From the NCBI GenBank assembly GCA_903877125.1, contig CAIRCM010000136.1:1-64000 (forward strand): a stretch of 64,000 bases of DNA. The letters run 5' to 3'. This stretch comes from an uncultured Acetobacteraceae bacterium. GTDB taxonomy: Bacteria; Pseudomonadota; Alphaproteobacteria; Acetobacterales; Acetobacteraceae. Positions 52,813 through 61,844 of this stretch are shown in pieces; position 1 is the stretch's first letter; every line of letters starts with the position of its first letter. The notes under the pieces were generated by a model. It had not been told where the DNA came from. It searched no databases and saw only the letters and a program-made list of their open reading frames with translations. A program made the translations under genes and the position numbers.

Positions 52813-55508
52813 CCCGGAACCATCTCCACTTCGAAGCACTCGACGACGTCGCCGATCTGCAGGTCGTGGAAGTTGGCGAACGACAGGCCGCATTCGTAGC
52901 CACGCGCGACTTCTCGGACATCGTCCTTGAAGCGCTTGAGCTGGGTGAGTTCGCCGTTGTGGATAACGACGTTGTCACGCAGCACGCGCACACCGGTGCC
53001 GCGCTTGACGAGGCCTTCGGTGATCATGCAGCCCGCGACCTTGCCGGTCTTGGTGATGTCGAACACCGCGCGAACCTCGGCGTAGCCCAGGAATTTCTCG
53101 CGTGCCTTCGGTGCCACCTTGCCGCGGACCAATTTTTCGATGTCGTCAGCGACGTCGTAGATGATCGAGAAGTAGCGAATCTCGACACCGTCCCGCTGTG
53201 CCATTTCCCGGGCCTGCGAGGTGGCCCGGACGTTGAACGCGACCAGCACCGCGTTGGATGCTTTGGCGAGTTGGACGTCGCTTTCGGTGATCTGCCCGAC
53301 GCCGGCCAGAAGGACGCGGACCCGTACTTCCTCGTGCGCCAGTTTCAGCACGGTGGCCTGAATGGCCTCGGCGCTGCCCTGGACGTCGGCCTTGATGAGG
53401 ACCGCGACTTCCTTCTGTTCGCCGGCCTGGATGCGGGCGAGCATCTGATCCAGCGTGCCGCGCGCGAGCGTGTTGGCGCCGGCGGTTTTGTCGCGCTGGC
53501 GACGTTGGCGGAATTCGGTGATTTCCCGCGCCCGCTGTTCGTTTTCCACGACCACGAACGGTTCACCCGCACTCGGCACACCGCTGAGACCGAGGATTTC
53601 GGCCGGCATCGACGGTTCCGCTTCCCGCAGGTTGCGACCCTTGTCGTCGAGCATCGCACGCACGCGGCCCCACTCCGCCCCCGCGACGACGATGTCGCCC
53701 TGGTAGAGGGTGCCCTTCTGCACCAGGATCGTCGCGACCGGACCGCGACCGCGATCCAGACGGCTTTCGATCACCGTGCCCTCGGCCGTGCGATCCGGAT
53801 TGGCCTTCAGCTCCAGCAGTTCGGCCTGGAGCATGATGGCTTCTTCGAGCTTGTCGAGGCCGGTCTTTTTCAGGGCCGAAACTTCGACATCCTGCGTCTC
53901 GCCGCCCAGTTCCTCGACCACCACCTCGTACTGCAGCAGTTCCTGCCGCACGCGGTTGGGGTTGGAATCGGGCTTGTCCATCTTGTTGATGGCGATGATC
54001 AGCGGGGCGTTGGCGGCCTGGGCGTGTTTGATGGCCTCGATGGTCTGGGGCATCACGCCGTCGTCCGCCGCGACGACCAGCACCACGATATCGGTGACCG
54101 ACGCGCCGCGCGACCGCATGGCGGTAAACGCCTCATGGCCCGGCGTGTCGATGAAGGTGATCTGGTTGGCGTTCTCGGTCATCACCTGATACGCGCCGAT
54201 GTGCTGGGTGATGCCGCCGGCCTCGCCAGCCGCGACATCGGTCGAACGAAGCGCATCGAGCAAGGACGTCTTGCCGTGATCGACGTGGCCCATGATCGTC
54301 ACGACCGGCGGGCGGGTCTGCAGTTCGGCATCGGTATCGACCATGCCTTCCAGCCCGGTTTCGACGTCGGATTCCGACACGCGGCGAACGCGATGGCCGA
54401 ATTCCTGCACCACCAGTTCGGCGGTGTCGGCATCGAGCGACTGCGTGATCGTCGCCATCACGCCCATCCGCATCAAGGCCTTGATCACGTCGGGTGCGCG
54501 GGCGGCCATACGGTTGGCCAGTTCCTGGACCGTGATGGCATCGGGCAGAATGACGTCGCGAACGACCTTCACCTGATCGGCGCGCAAGCGCTCCAACTCC
54601 GCCTGACGGCGTTCGCGCTCGCGTTGGCGGCGTACGGAGGCGAGTGAACGGACGCGATCGTCTTCACCCTCGATGGCGGCCTGCACGTCGATGCGGCCGG
54701 CGCGGCGGCGGTCGTTCGTGCCGCCTTTCGGCGCGACAACGGGGGGGCGCCGGGCGGGGGCGCCGCCGGGGCCGGGGCGGCGAGCCGCGCGGCTTTCCTC
54801 TTCTTCTTCGGGCCGTCCACCGGGACGCAGGCGCAGTGTTTCGGCGGCCGACGACGGCGTCGCCGGGCCTGGCTTGGCGGCTGGTTTTGCCGCGGGTTTG
54901 GCTGGCGCGGCTTCCGCGGGTGCCTTGGCGACCACGGGTTCCGGCTTGGCGGCCGGGGTCGGCGCTGGGGCAGGGGTTTCCTCGGGTTCCGGCGCTTTGC
55001 GGCCCGCGGCGAGGTCAGCGGCGGCCGCGGCGGCTGCCTTGGCTTCTGCAATGCGGCGGGCTTCAGCCTCGGCCTTCTCGCGGGCCTCTTCCTCGCGCCG
55101 GCGGTTTTCTTCCGCCTGCGAGAGGATGGAGATGGTTTCCTGCTCGCGCCGTTCGGCTTCGCGGCGGGCAGCCTCGCGCTGCTGTTCGAGCAGCACCTTT
55201 TGCCGGGTGGCGAGTTCCGCCTCCGTCAGCGCCCGACCGGCGCCGGGCGCCGGGCGCGCGGCAGGTCCAGGTGGGCGCGGTGCCGCGGGGGCGCCGAGCG
55301 GCCGAGGGGCCGGCGCACCGGCTGCCGCGGCGGGGTTGGGGATGGGGGCACGCTTCTTGCGCACCTCGACCTGTACGACTTTCGAACGCCCGTGGCTGAA
55401 ACTCTGCCTGACCGAGCCCGCGTCGACGGTACGACCCAATCCAAGCGTTCCCGAGGGGCGCAGAGAGAGTCTTGCTTTACCGCCGTCCTGATCGTTGCCT
55501 TCGCTCAT
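52809..55508 (-). CDS. infB: translation initiation factor IF-2
   Basis: An 899-residue IF-2. It has an N-terminal IF2-associated segment, a long Pro/Ala/Glu/Arg-rich disordered region (about 40-300), the helix [20 protein letters not shown], then the GTPase domain from about residue 400 with [22 protein letters not shown] and NKMDK. The two C-terminal beta-barrel domains follow. It places fMet-tRNA on the 30S. The ATG at 55508, one base after the ylxR stop, is preferred over a GTG at 55523. Confidence 0.96.
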   Translation of the reverse strand: MSEGNDQDGGKARLSLRPSGTLGLGRTVDAGSVRQSFSHGRSKVVQVEVRKKRAPIPNPAAAAGAPAPRPLGAPAAPRPPGPAARPAPGAGRALTEAELATRQKVLLEQQREAARREAERREQETISILSQAEENRRREEEAREKAEAEARRIAEAKAAAAAAADLAAGRKAPEPEETPAPAPTPAAKPEPVVAKAPAEAAPAKPAAKPAAKPGPATPSSAAETLRLRPGGRPEEEEESRAARRPGPGGAPARRPPVVAPKGGTNDRRRAGRIDVQAAIEGEDDRVRSLASVRRQRERERRQAELERLRADQVKVVRDVILPDAITVQELANRMAARAPDVIKALMRMGVMATITQSLDADTAELVVQEFGHRVRRVSESDVETGLEGMVDTDAELQTRPPVVTIMGHVDHGKTSLLDALRSTDVAAGEAGGITQHIGAYQVMTENANQITFIDTPGHEAFTAMRSRGASVTDIVVLVVAADDGVMPQTIEAIKHAQAANAPLIIAINKMDKPDSNPNRVRQELLQYEVVVEELGGETQDVEVSALKKTGLDKLEEAIMLQAELLELKANPDRTAEGTVIESRLDRGRGPVATILVQKGTLYQGDIVVAGAEWGRVRAMLDDKGRNLREAEPSMPAEILGLSGVPSAGEPFVVVENEQRAREITEFRQRRQRDKTAGANTLARGTLDQMLARIQAGEQKEVAVLIKADVQGSAEAIQATVLKLAHEEVRVRVLLAGVGQITESDVQLAKASNAVLVAFNVRATSQAREMAQRDGVEIRYFSIIYDVADDIEKLVRGKVAPKAREKFLGYAEVRAVFDITKTGKVAGCMITEGLVKRGTGVRVLRDNVVIHNGELTQLKRFKDDVREVARGYECGLSFANFHDLQIGDVVECFEVEMVPG

Positions 55509-55509
55509 A

Positions 55510-56253
55510 TTACCCGCTGGCACCCATTTCTGCGTTCAAAACCGCGATCGTCCTAATTCTCAGTCCGGCAAGCCGTCCCGCTTCGATTGCGAGGGACTCG
55601 GCCAGTTTTCCTGGTGCGATCGCGACATGCACCACGAAATCCCGTCCGAAAAGCCTGCCCATCGCCGCACCCGGCAAAGGGTCCATAATCAACACCGACG
55701 ACGAAACGCCCGACAAAAACCGGGCTTTTTCGGGGCCGCTGCCATCCGAAGCCTGCAGGATCAGGCGGGCACGATTGGCACGCATCCATTCGCGCGCCTT
55801 TTCGAACCCCGCCATGGCCTGACCGGCTCTGCGCGCTAAACCCAACAACTCCGCGATCCGCCGGACCAGCGCTTCCTCTAGCACGGAAGGGAGGTTCGAG
55901 GGCACGGCAACCGGCCCGCGTGCAGCTCTTGCGAACGCACGCACAAGCTGACGGTGGCTGTCCGCCTCAGCGCGTCCGGGTTCTAACACATCCCCGCGCG
56001 CGCTCAACCAAATTCCCCGCCCCGGCAGCCGCGCGGCAAGATCGGGCACGATGGCGCGATCCGGTCCAACGACAAAGCGGATCATCTGTTCCTTCGGCAA
56101 CCGCTCGCGTGTGACGACGCAGCGGCGGAGCGGACCGGTTTCCAACTCCTCGTCGGCGTCGTCGGGTTCTGTGAGGGCGAGTTCAGTCGTGGCCCGCCTC
56201 CTCAGCGACTTCGGCCTCGAGAGCCGGTTCTTCCTCGTCGAACCAGTGGGCAC
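55510..56253 (-). CDS. YlxR/DUF448 RNA-binding protein fused to L7Ae-like domain
   Basis: A protein of up to 247 residues. The YlxR part (about 40-120) has GPLRRCVVTRERLPKEQMIRFV and the LPGRGIWLSA loop. The C-terminal L7Ae-like part (about 125-245) has LLGLARRAGQAMAGFEKAREWM. The true start is unsettled: a GTG at 56253 would overlap nusA by 71 bases and add about 20 unlikely residues. The strongest SD-like site (GAGGAGG) precedes only an ACG codon at 56190; a TTG lies at 56143-56145. It sits between nusA and infB, as in many bacteria. Confidence 0.85.
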   Translation of the reverse strand: MPTGSTRKNRLSRPKSLRRRATTELALTEPDDADEELETGPLRRCVVTRERLPKEQMIRFVVGPDRAIVPDLAARLPGRGIWLSARGDVLEPGRAEADSHRQLVRAFARAARGPVAVPSNLPSVLEEALVRRIAELLGLARRAGQAMAGFEKAREWMRANRARLILQASDGSGPEKARFLSGVSSSVLIMDPLPGAAMGRLFGRDFVVHVAIAPGKLAESLAIEAGRLAGLRIRTIAVLNAEMGASG

Positions 56254-57730
56254 GCGCGGCCATGATCACCGCATTGGCGGTTTCTTCGTCCATCGCTTCG
56301 GCACCGACGATGTCCCGCAACTCGTCGCCCGCGAGGTCGGCGAGATCGTCGAGCGTCTTCACGCCCTTCTCGCCCAGCGCCACAAGCATGGCCGGGGTGA
56401 AAATTTCGAACGACGCGACGTCGTCCGTCACGCCCAGCGCGATGCGCTTGTCGCTGAGCTCGTTGTCGCGCTGAGTCAGGAAGGCTTCCGCGCGGCGGAC
56501 CAGTTCCTCGGCGACGGAGTCGTCGAAGCCCTCGATGGCCGCGACTTCTTCGATCGGCGTATAGGCCAGTTCCTCGACGGTGTTGAAGCCTTCGGTCACC
56601 AGCAGCGCGGCAATGACGTCGTCCACATCCAGTGCTTCGACGAACAGGCCGGAGCGGCGGCGGAATTCTTCCTGGCGGCGTTCGGATTCCTCGGCTTCCG
56701 TCAGGATGTCGATGTCCCAACGGGTGAGCTGCGAAGCCAGACGCACGTTCTGCCCCCGACGGCCAATCGCCAGCGACAACTGCTCGTCCGGCACCACGAC
56801 TTCCACCCGGCCGGCTTCCTCATCGAGCACGACCTTGGTCACCTCGGCCGGGGCGAGCGCGTTCACCACGAACGTGGCGGCCTGCGGCGACCAGGGGATG
56901 ATGTCGATCTTCTCGCCCTGAAGTTCCTGCACCACAGCCTGCACGCGCGAACCACGCATACCGACGCACGCGCCGACCGGGTCGATCGAACTGTCGCGGC
57001 TGATCACCGCCATCTTGGCGCGGCTGCCAGGGTCGCGGGACACCGCCTTGATCTCGATGATGCCATCATAGATTTCCGGCACTTCCTGCGCGAACAGCTT
57101 GGCCAGGAACCCGGGGTGGGTGCGAGATAGGAAGATTTGCGGGCCGCGCGGTTCTTCCCGCACGTCGTAAATATAGGCCCGGACCCGATCGCCGTTGCGG
57201 AAGGATTCGCGCGGGATGAGCTCGTCGCGGCGCAGCAGGGCCTCGGCCTTGCCGAGTTCGACCATCATGTTGCCGTACTCGGTGCGCTTGACGACGCCGT
57301 TGATGATTTCGCCGACACGGTCCTTGAATTCGTCGTACTGCTTTTTGCGCTCGTATTCGCGGACCCGCTGGACGATCACCTGCTTGGCGGTCTGGGCGGC
57401 GATGCGGCCGAAATCGATCGGCGGCAGCGGATCGACGATGTGCTCGCCGACCGATTTGTCGGGGAACAGCTTCATCGCGTCGCGCGACGACATCTGGGTT
57501 TCTTCGTTTTCCACCGTGTCCACGATTTCCGTCCACCGGGACAAGCGGACATCGCCGGTCTTGCGGTCGATGGTGGCTCGGATGTCCTTCTCGTGGCCGT
57601 ACTTCGCCTTGCCGGCTTTCTGGATGGCTTGCTCCATCGCTTCAAGCACTTCCTCGCGCTCGATATTCTTCTCGCGGGCGACGGCGTCGGCGACCAGCAG
57701 CAGTTCGGGGCGTGCGATGGCGGTATCCAT
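56183..57730 (-). CDS. nusA: transcription termination/antitermination protein NusA
   Basis: A 515-residue NusA: N-terminal RNA polymerase-binding domain (1-130), an S1 domain, then two KH domains ([17 protein letters not shown] and [19 protein letters not shown]) and two C-terminal helical acidic repeats (about 350-500, each with the [22 protein letters not shown] pattern). It modulates pausing and termination. The gene follows rimP by 10 bases and overlaps the downstream gene. Confidence 0.96.
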   Translation of the reverse strand: MDTAIARPELLLVADAVAREKNIEREEVLEAMEQAIQKAGKAKYGHEKDIRATIDRKTGDVRLSRWTEIVDTVENEETQMSSRDAMKLFPDKSVGEHIVDPLPPIDFGRIAAQTAKQVIVQRVREYERKKQYDEFKDRVGEIINGVVKRTEYGNMMVELGKAEALLRRDELIPRESFRNGDRVRAYIYDVREEPRGPQIFLSRTHPGFLAKLFAQEVPEIYDGIIEIKAVSRDPGSRAKMAVISRDSSIDPVGACVGMRGSRVQAVVQELQGEKIDIIPWSPQAATFVVNALAPAEVTKVVLDEEAGRVEVVVPDEQLSLAIGRRGQNVRLASQLTRWDIDILTEAEESERRQEEFRRRSGLFVEALDVDDVIAALLVTEGFNTVEELAYTPIEEVAAIEGFDDSVAEELVRRAEAFLTQRDNELSDKRIALGVTDDVASFEIFTPAMLVALGEKGVKTLDDLADLAGDELRDIVGAEAMDEETANAVIMAARAHWFDEEEPALEAEVAEEAGHD

Positions 57731-57740
57731 GGTCGGCCTC

Positions 57741-58259
57741 TTAGTTTGGCAGCGGTGATTGAGTCGTCGCGTCGATCAACGCGTCGGTGAGAACGAGCTT
57801 GGCTCGACGGATGTCGGCCAACGGCAAAGCGACTTCCTTGCCATCGTCGAGCCGCATATGGGCGTGGGTTTCGTCGGCGCCGAGGGCGACGCCGGAAAAG
57901 CGTTTACGACCCTCGACCGGGAAGATCGTTTCCGCTCGGGCAAGATGGCCGGCGTAGCGAACCCAGTCTTTGGGGCGGGTCAAGGGGCGGTCGATGCCGG
58001 GCGAGCTGACTTCCAAGGTCCAGGGACCAGGCATGGGGTCGTCGACCTGGAGCATGGTGCTCACCTGGTAGCTGACAGTCTCGCAATCCTCGACAGCGAT
58101 CGGTGCCCCGTCGGCGCGATCGATCATGATCTGCACGGTGGGGTTCTGGCGGCCGAGCACGGCGACGCGCACGACCTCGTAGCCCATGAATTCAAGGGTC
58201 GGGCCAAATATCGCGGTGAGCCGGGATTCGAGGCTCGTGTGGTTGGGTTCGGTGTCCAA
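57741..58259 (-). CDS. rimP: ribosome maturation factor RimP
   Basis: A RimP of about 172 residues, needed for 30S assembly: [23 protein letters not shown] and [21 protein letters not shown], then [18 protein letters not shown]. The frame extends upstream to a GTG at 58289, but that stretch is a hairpin plus T-run that looks like a terminator. The first useful start is a TTG (58259), giving the normal N-terminus; no ribosome site is visible. It is the first gene of the operon. Confidence 0.88.
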   Translation of the reverse strand: MDTEPNHTSLESRLTAIFGPTLEFMGYEVVRVAVLGRQNPTVQIMIDRADGAPIAVEDCETVSYQVSTMLQVDDPMPGPWTLEVSSPGIDRPLTRPKDWVRYAGHLARAETIFPVEGRKRFSGVALGADETHAHMRLDDGKEVALPLADIRRAKLVLTDALIDATTQSPLPN

Positions 58260-58262
58260 AAA

Positions 58263-58290
58263 CAAAAAAAGGCGGCCGGCGAAGGCCACC
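58263..58290 (-). terminator. terminator-like hairpin before the rimP operon
   Basis: On the minus strand, GGTGGCC (58290-58284) pairs with GGCCGCC (58277-58271) around a six-base loop, followed at once by TTTTTTTG and, after one base, TTTTT. This is a complete intrinsic terminator lying immediately upstream of rimP, pointing into it. It may end a transcript from the right or act as an attenuator for the operon. Confidence 0.7.
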
Positions 58291-58460
58291 CCCCTATAGC
58301 CAGCGGAGAATGAGTGAGAACTTTACATAGACCGGGAGGGGGCAGGTTGCAAGGCGGGGATCGAGGGCGACGGAACAACGGCGACTTTATTATCGGTGTC
58401 GTTTAACAGGAACCCCGGATCGCCCCGTATCCAAGGCAGCCTTGCATACGTCCCCCCGCC

Positions 58461-59504
58461 TTATCGCACAGCCGCCGGACAAGCCGCCGCCGGCACCGAG
58501 TCCATCACGAAATGCAGCAAACAATCGGCAAAGCCCAGCGCGAAGGCCGCGGTGTTTCCGCCGCCATGGCCGGTGATCCCCGCGGGTCGGTCGATCAACA
58601 GGAAGGCACCCACCCTCGATGGCAGGGTGTCACGATATAGGCCGACGCGACGATCCATATCGGTCACAAACCCGTCGCCGGAGAACTCAACGACCGCGAC
58701 GCGCGTGGCAGGCGACCTGATCGCGCGGGTGAAGCTGTAAAGACGGGCCGTCTGGTCCGATCCATCCCCAAAATAAGCAGGAGAAACCGCGATGACAGCG
58801 TCGGCGAGGCCGGGTGTGTCAAGGATTTGCAGACTGGTCCACGCGCCGCGCGATTGTCCGCCGACAACGATCTTCCGCCAGCCCATCCGGCGTAGCGTCA
58901 CGAGGGCGGATCGAAGTCCCTCGGCGGCCTCATCGGGGTAATCGTGCATCGGTTCGCGGTCGAACCTGACAACATCGAAACCGGCATTGTTGAAGGCTCG
59001 GACGTAAGGCTGTGGCTGGTGGCCGCGCGAGTCCGCCAACCCGTTCTTGCCGTGCCCCCAGACGTAAAGCCCGGTCGCGGATGCCGGCCCATGCCAGATG
59101 AACAGCGGATCGGGCACGAAGGCATGCCCGTTGATCTGAATGAGCGGCCCAGGAACGGCGTTGAGCAGTCCGGGCCCCCGGCCCGGCCAGACCACGCGCA
59201 AATCCTCCGCGTAGATCGCGCAGTTCGTCCCGCCATGCCCTGCACAGCTCGCCAATGCCTTGGCCCGAGCGTCCTCAATCGTGCCGGCCCCACCAAACCA
59301 ACCGCTGTATCCGTTGCTTCCGAGTGCAAAGGCCCGCGGCAGGTTCATGAGCAGGAAACGCCCGTATTCGACCCGCCCACTCGCCGAAAGGCCGGGGACA
59401 GCGCCGACATCCAGCACCGCCGGCGCCTGCGCGAAGGCACCGGCGATCCCCAGCAGCCACAGGACCGCCACCCATAAAACAATCATCCCAGGGCGGCGGT
59501 CCAT
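58461..59504 (-). CDS. secreted alpha/beta-hydrolase-like protein
   Basis: A 347-residue protein with a signal peptide (about 8-26, ending AFAQA). The alpha/beta hydrolase nucleophile elbow is GGQSRGAWTSL. An insertion with GAGTIEDARAKALASCAGHG, resembling the DUF4189-like repeat of secreted proteins, precedes the catalytic part. Substrate and class are not known. A 170-base gap to rimP holds no gene. It lies ahead of the SDR and amidotransferase genes on the same strand in reverse order. Confidence 0.75.
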   Translation of the reverse strand: MDRRPGMIVLWVAVLWLLGIAGAFAQAPAVLDVGAVPGLSASGRVEYGRFLLMNLPRAFALGSNGYSGWFGGAGTIEDARAKALASCAGHGGTNCAIYAEDLRVVWPGRGPGLLNAVPGPLIQINGHAFVPDPLFIWHGPASATGLYVWGHGKNGLADSRGHQPQPYVRAFNNAGFDVVRFDREPMHDYPDEAAEGLRSALVTLRRMGWRKIVVGGQSRGAWTSLQILDTPGLADAVIAVSPAYFGDGSDQTARLYSFTRAIRSPATRVAVVEFSGDGFVTDMDRRVGLYRDTLPSRVGAFLLIDRPAGITGHGGGNTAAFALGFADCLLHFVMDSVPAAACPAAVR

Positions 59505-59513
59505 CTTGGTGGT

Positions 59514-60275
59514 TTAGCCGCCGCCGTTGATCGTCAGCACCGTGCCGGTTGTGTAGCCCGATGCCGGGCTGGCAAGGAACGCCACCGCGTTGCCGATTTC
59601 CGCCGGAGAAGCGGCACGGCCGAAAGGCATCGAGGCCGAAAGCTCGCGCCAGCGCGACTCATCGCCCCATTTCTCCACCGCCTCGGCCTTGCGGAGCATG
59701 ATCAGCCGGTCGGTTTCCACCGGGCCGGGGTTGATCGCCACCACGCGCAGACCGTCGGCCGGGGCGCCCTTGCCCAGCGCACGGGTGAACGCCATCAGCG
59801 CCGCGTTGCCGGCGGCGCCCGCGATGTAGCCGGTGGGGAAGCTTTCCCCCGCCGCGCCGATCACGTTGATGATCACACCGGACTTCCGCGCCTTCATCTG
59901 ATCGTAGACCACCCGGCAGAAGGAGATGTAGCCGAACACCTTCAGATCCCACGCCTGGCGCCACGTGGCGTCGTCGATGGCAGATACGGTGCCCGGCGGG
60001 ATGGCGCCGGCGGTGTTCACGAGGATGTCGATCTCCCCGGCTTCCAGCGCGACCTTGCGCACCGCGGCGTCGGACGACAGGTCGGCCGCGATGGTGCGCA
60101 CGTTCACCTGGCGGGTGGCGCGAATGCCGGCGGCGGCCTGATCGAGTTGCGCCTGGTCGCGCGCGACGAGGATGACGTTGCAGCCTTCCTCCGCCAGCAC
60201 CTCGGCGGTGGCGCGGCCGATGCCTTTCGATCCGCCGGTGATCAGTGCCGTCTTGCCCGCGAGTTTCAAATCCAT
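59514..60275 (-). CDS. SDR-family protein without the usual Tyr-Lys pair
   Basis: A 253-residue SDR with cofactor motif TGGSKGIGRA and the NTAG block. In the active-site segment (IGAAGESFPTGYIAGAAGNAAL), alignment on the following NAALMAFT places Gly and Asn at the usual Tyr and Lys sites. The Tyr is shifted by three residues and no Lys follows it. It may have an alternative mechanism or bind without reducing. A glycine-rich end (TTGTVLTINGGG) closes it. The gene follows the C26 gene directly. Confidence 0.85.
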   Translation of the reverse strand: MDLKLAGKTALITGGSKGIGRATAEVLAEEGCNVILVARDQAQLDQAAAGIRATRQVNVRTIAADLSSDAAVRKVALEAGEIDILVNTAGAIPPGTVSAIDDATWRQAWDLKVFGYISFCRVVYDQMKARKSGVIINVIGAAGESFPTGYIAGAAGNAALMAFTRALGKGAPADGLRVVAINPGPVETDRLIMLRKAEAVEKWGDESRWRELSASMPFGRAASPAEIGNAVAFLASPASGYTTGTVLTINGGG

Positions 60276-60276
60276 G

Positions 60277-61020
60277 TCATGCAGCCTTTCTCAGTTTACC
60301 CGATCGCGCCCGGCATGCGTCGCCGAACGCTCGGAACAATGCCAAATTGGCGGGAATTTCGTCGAAGCGCCACTCCGGGTGCCACTGCACGCCCAGTACG
60401 AAGCTGGGTGCGCCGGGATACGACACCGCCTCGACCGTGCCGTCGGGGGCGTGGGCCTCGACCGCCAGTCCGGGCGCGACGCGGTCGATGCACTGGCCGT
60501 GGCGGGAGTTCACCATGAATTCGCCGACCCCGACGATGCGGGCAAGCTGCCCGGTCGCAGCGACCGTGTGCTTCGGACCGTAGGTGATGTCGAGCGGCCC
60601 CTTGCCGCCCCGATGATCCATCCGTCCGGGCAGTTCGTGCACGCGCTGGATCAGCGTGCCGCCCAACGCGACGTTCAGCTCCTGAATGCCGCGGCAGATC
60701 GCCAGCAGCGGGATCCCGCGGGCAATGGCGGCGCGGATCAGCGGCAGCGTGGTGGCGTCGCGTTGGGCATCGTGCCGGTCGGGCGTTTCACTCTCCCCGC
60801 CCGCGTAATGGTCGGGGTGGACGTTGCTGGGGCTGCCGGGGATCAACAGGCCGTCGATGCGATCGAGCAGACCGACCTGCGCCTCCCCCATCGGGGGGAT
60901 CATGATCGGCAGGGCCCCGACGCCATGCATTACCGCGGCCGCGTATCGCGACGGGGTGAGGTGATATTCCCGATCGTCGATTGTTTTGGCGCAGGCGGGG
61001 ATGCCGACGACCAGATCCAT
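60277..61020 (-). CDS. gamma-glutamyl-gamma-aminobutyrate hydrolase-like protein (peptidase C26)
   Basis: A 247-residue class I amidotransferase-like enzyme, second of its kind in the window (first at 28480-29196). The nucleophile is in LLAICRGIQELNV (Cys-Arg-Gly in place of Cys-Gly-Gly) and the His-x-Glu in GVQWHPEW. It starts near a copy of the MFS gene end. The SDR gene begins one base after its stop, so the two are cotranscribed. Confidence 0.88.
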   Translation of the reverse strand: MDLVVGIPACAKTIDDREYHLTPSRYAAAVMHGVGALPIMIPPMGEAQVGLLDRIDGLLIPGSPSNVHPDHYAGGESETPDRHDAQRDATTLPLIRAAIARGIPLLAICRGIQELNVALGGTLIQRVHELPGRMDHRGGKGPLDITYGPKHTVAATGQLARIVGVGEFMVNSRHGQCIDRVAPGLAVEAHAPDGTVEAVSYPGAPSFVLGVQWHPEWRFDEIPANLALFRAFGDACRARSGKLRKAA

Positions 61021-61030
61021 GGGCGGGTTA

Positions 61031-61098
61031 CTCCTGTTGACCGCCCATTATGTCCGGGGCCGCAGGCGATCCGCAATCACCGCGCCCAGCGAACCGCA
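61031..61098. repeat. 68-base direct repeat, left copy (MFS gene end relic)
   Basis: This copy matches 61777-61844 at 66 of 68 positions in the same orientation. On the minus strand it encodes the last residues of the MFS transporter (SLGAVIADRLRPRT, 61048 stop). The part of the gene that would precede is missing, so it is a detached 3' end. Confidence 0.9.
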
Positions 61099-61186
61099 AT
61101 TGAGGATCGTCGGTAACAACAAATAAATGGACCATTGGACCAGACCCATTGTTCCCTCCGACAGAAGACAAAGGCCACGGCGGAAA

Positions 61187-61477
61187 CTATCGACCAACGC
61201 TCCGCCACCCGGCGGAACCGGCTGGTGCCCGAGCACCGGCCAACAGCCCCTCGGTGCTCAGGTCCTCATCCAAGTCGGGCCAATGGATGCCGTAACCCGC
61301 GCCGGCCAACTCCCAATGCGCGCGCTGGGTGGGGGTCGCCGTTTCCAGTCTTGGGTACCAAGCGAGCGGCACGATGATGGTGCGGCCATCCATCAGGAAG
61401 ACCGACAACTCATCATCCGTCACCGCGACATCGCGCACCCGGATGTCCGCGCTTTCAGAGCGAGCCGAAAAACTCAC
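61187..61477 (-). CDS. DUF2442-family protein
   Basis: A 96-residue protein with the DUF2442 core: DIRVRDVAVTDDELSVFLMD, GRTIIVPLAWYPRL and HWELAGAGYGIHWPDLDEDL. A GTG at 61477, with GGAGG 6 bases before it, is the start; a longer frame to 61531 lies inside the neighbour. DUF2442 proteins are often encoded beside DUF4160 proteins, and the pair is suspected to be a toxin-antitoxin-like module. It overlaps DUF4160 by 23 bases and lies between two copies of a direct repeat. Confidence 0.85.
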   Translation of the reverse strand: MSFSARSESADIRVRDVAVTDDELSVFLMDGRTIIVPLAWYPRLETATPTQRAHWELAGAGYGIHWPDLDEDLSTEGLLAGARAPAGSAGWRSVGR

Positions 61478-61694
61478 GCCACGCCTCCAACAGTCTTGGC
61501 TCCAACTCTCGAACCAGCCGCAGGATAGCACTCAATTCGCGCCCGGCAAATCCAGCATTGCTTGCCAGCCGAACCGGCGCGAGCCATACCTTCGCGGATG
61601 CGCCGCCCTTATCGAGGTGTACGTGCGGGGATTCATTGGGTTCGTGGCTCCAGAAATAAATCCGGAAACCGTCGATTCGTGCGATCGTTGGCAT
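61455..61694 (-). CDS. DUF4160-family protein
   Basis: A 79-residue protein with the DUF4160 core PTIARIDGFRIYFWSHEPNE, SPHVHLDKGGASAKVWL and the terminal helix LRLVRELEPRLLEAWREFFG. The ATG at 61694 is chosen; an upstream codon at 61715 would add seven residues. It is cotranscribed with and overlaps DUF2442. The small size and pairing suggest a compact module that could be a toxin-antitoxin system; activity is unproven. Confidence 0.85.
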   Translation of the reverse strand: MPTIARIDGFRIYFWSHEPNESPHVHLDKGGASAKVWLAPVRLASNAGFAGRELSAILRLVRELEPRLLEAWREFFGSL

Positions 61695-61776
61695 CGATTT
61701 CGTCCGTAACGGCATTCGCTTTGCGCCAGCGCATGGCCAACCCCGCCGAACCGCATCTGGAAACCCCGCGCGCGGC

Positions 61777-61844
61777 CTCCTGTTGACCGCCCATTATGTC
61801 CGTGGCCGCAGGCGATCCGCAATCACCGCGCCCAGCGAGCCGCA
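61777..61844. repeat. 68-base direct repeat, right copy (intact MFS gene end)
   Basis: Covers the last 51 bases of the MFS gene and 17 bases beyond its stop. Its partner is at 61031-61098, offset by 746 bases. Confidence 0.9.

Noticed and set aside
52785-54647. 620-residue plus-strand frame opposite infB
   Set aside because: It is a shadow of the well-conserved IF-2 gene.
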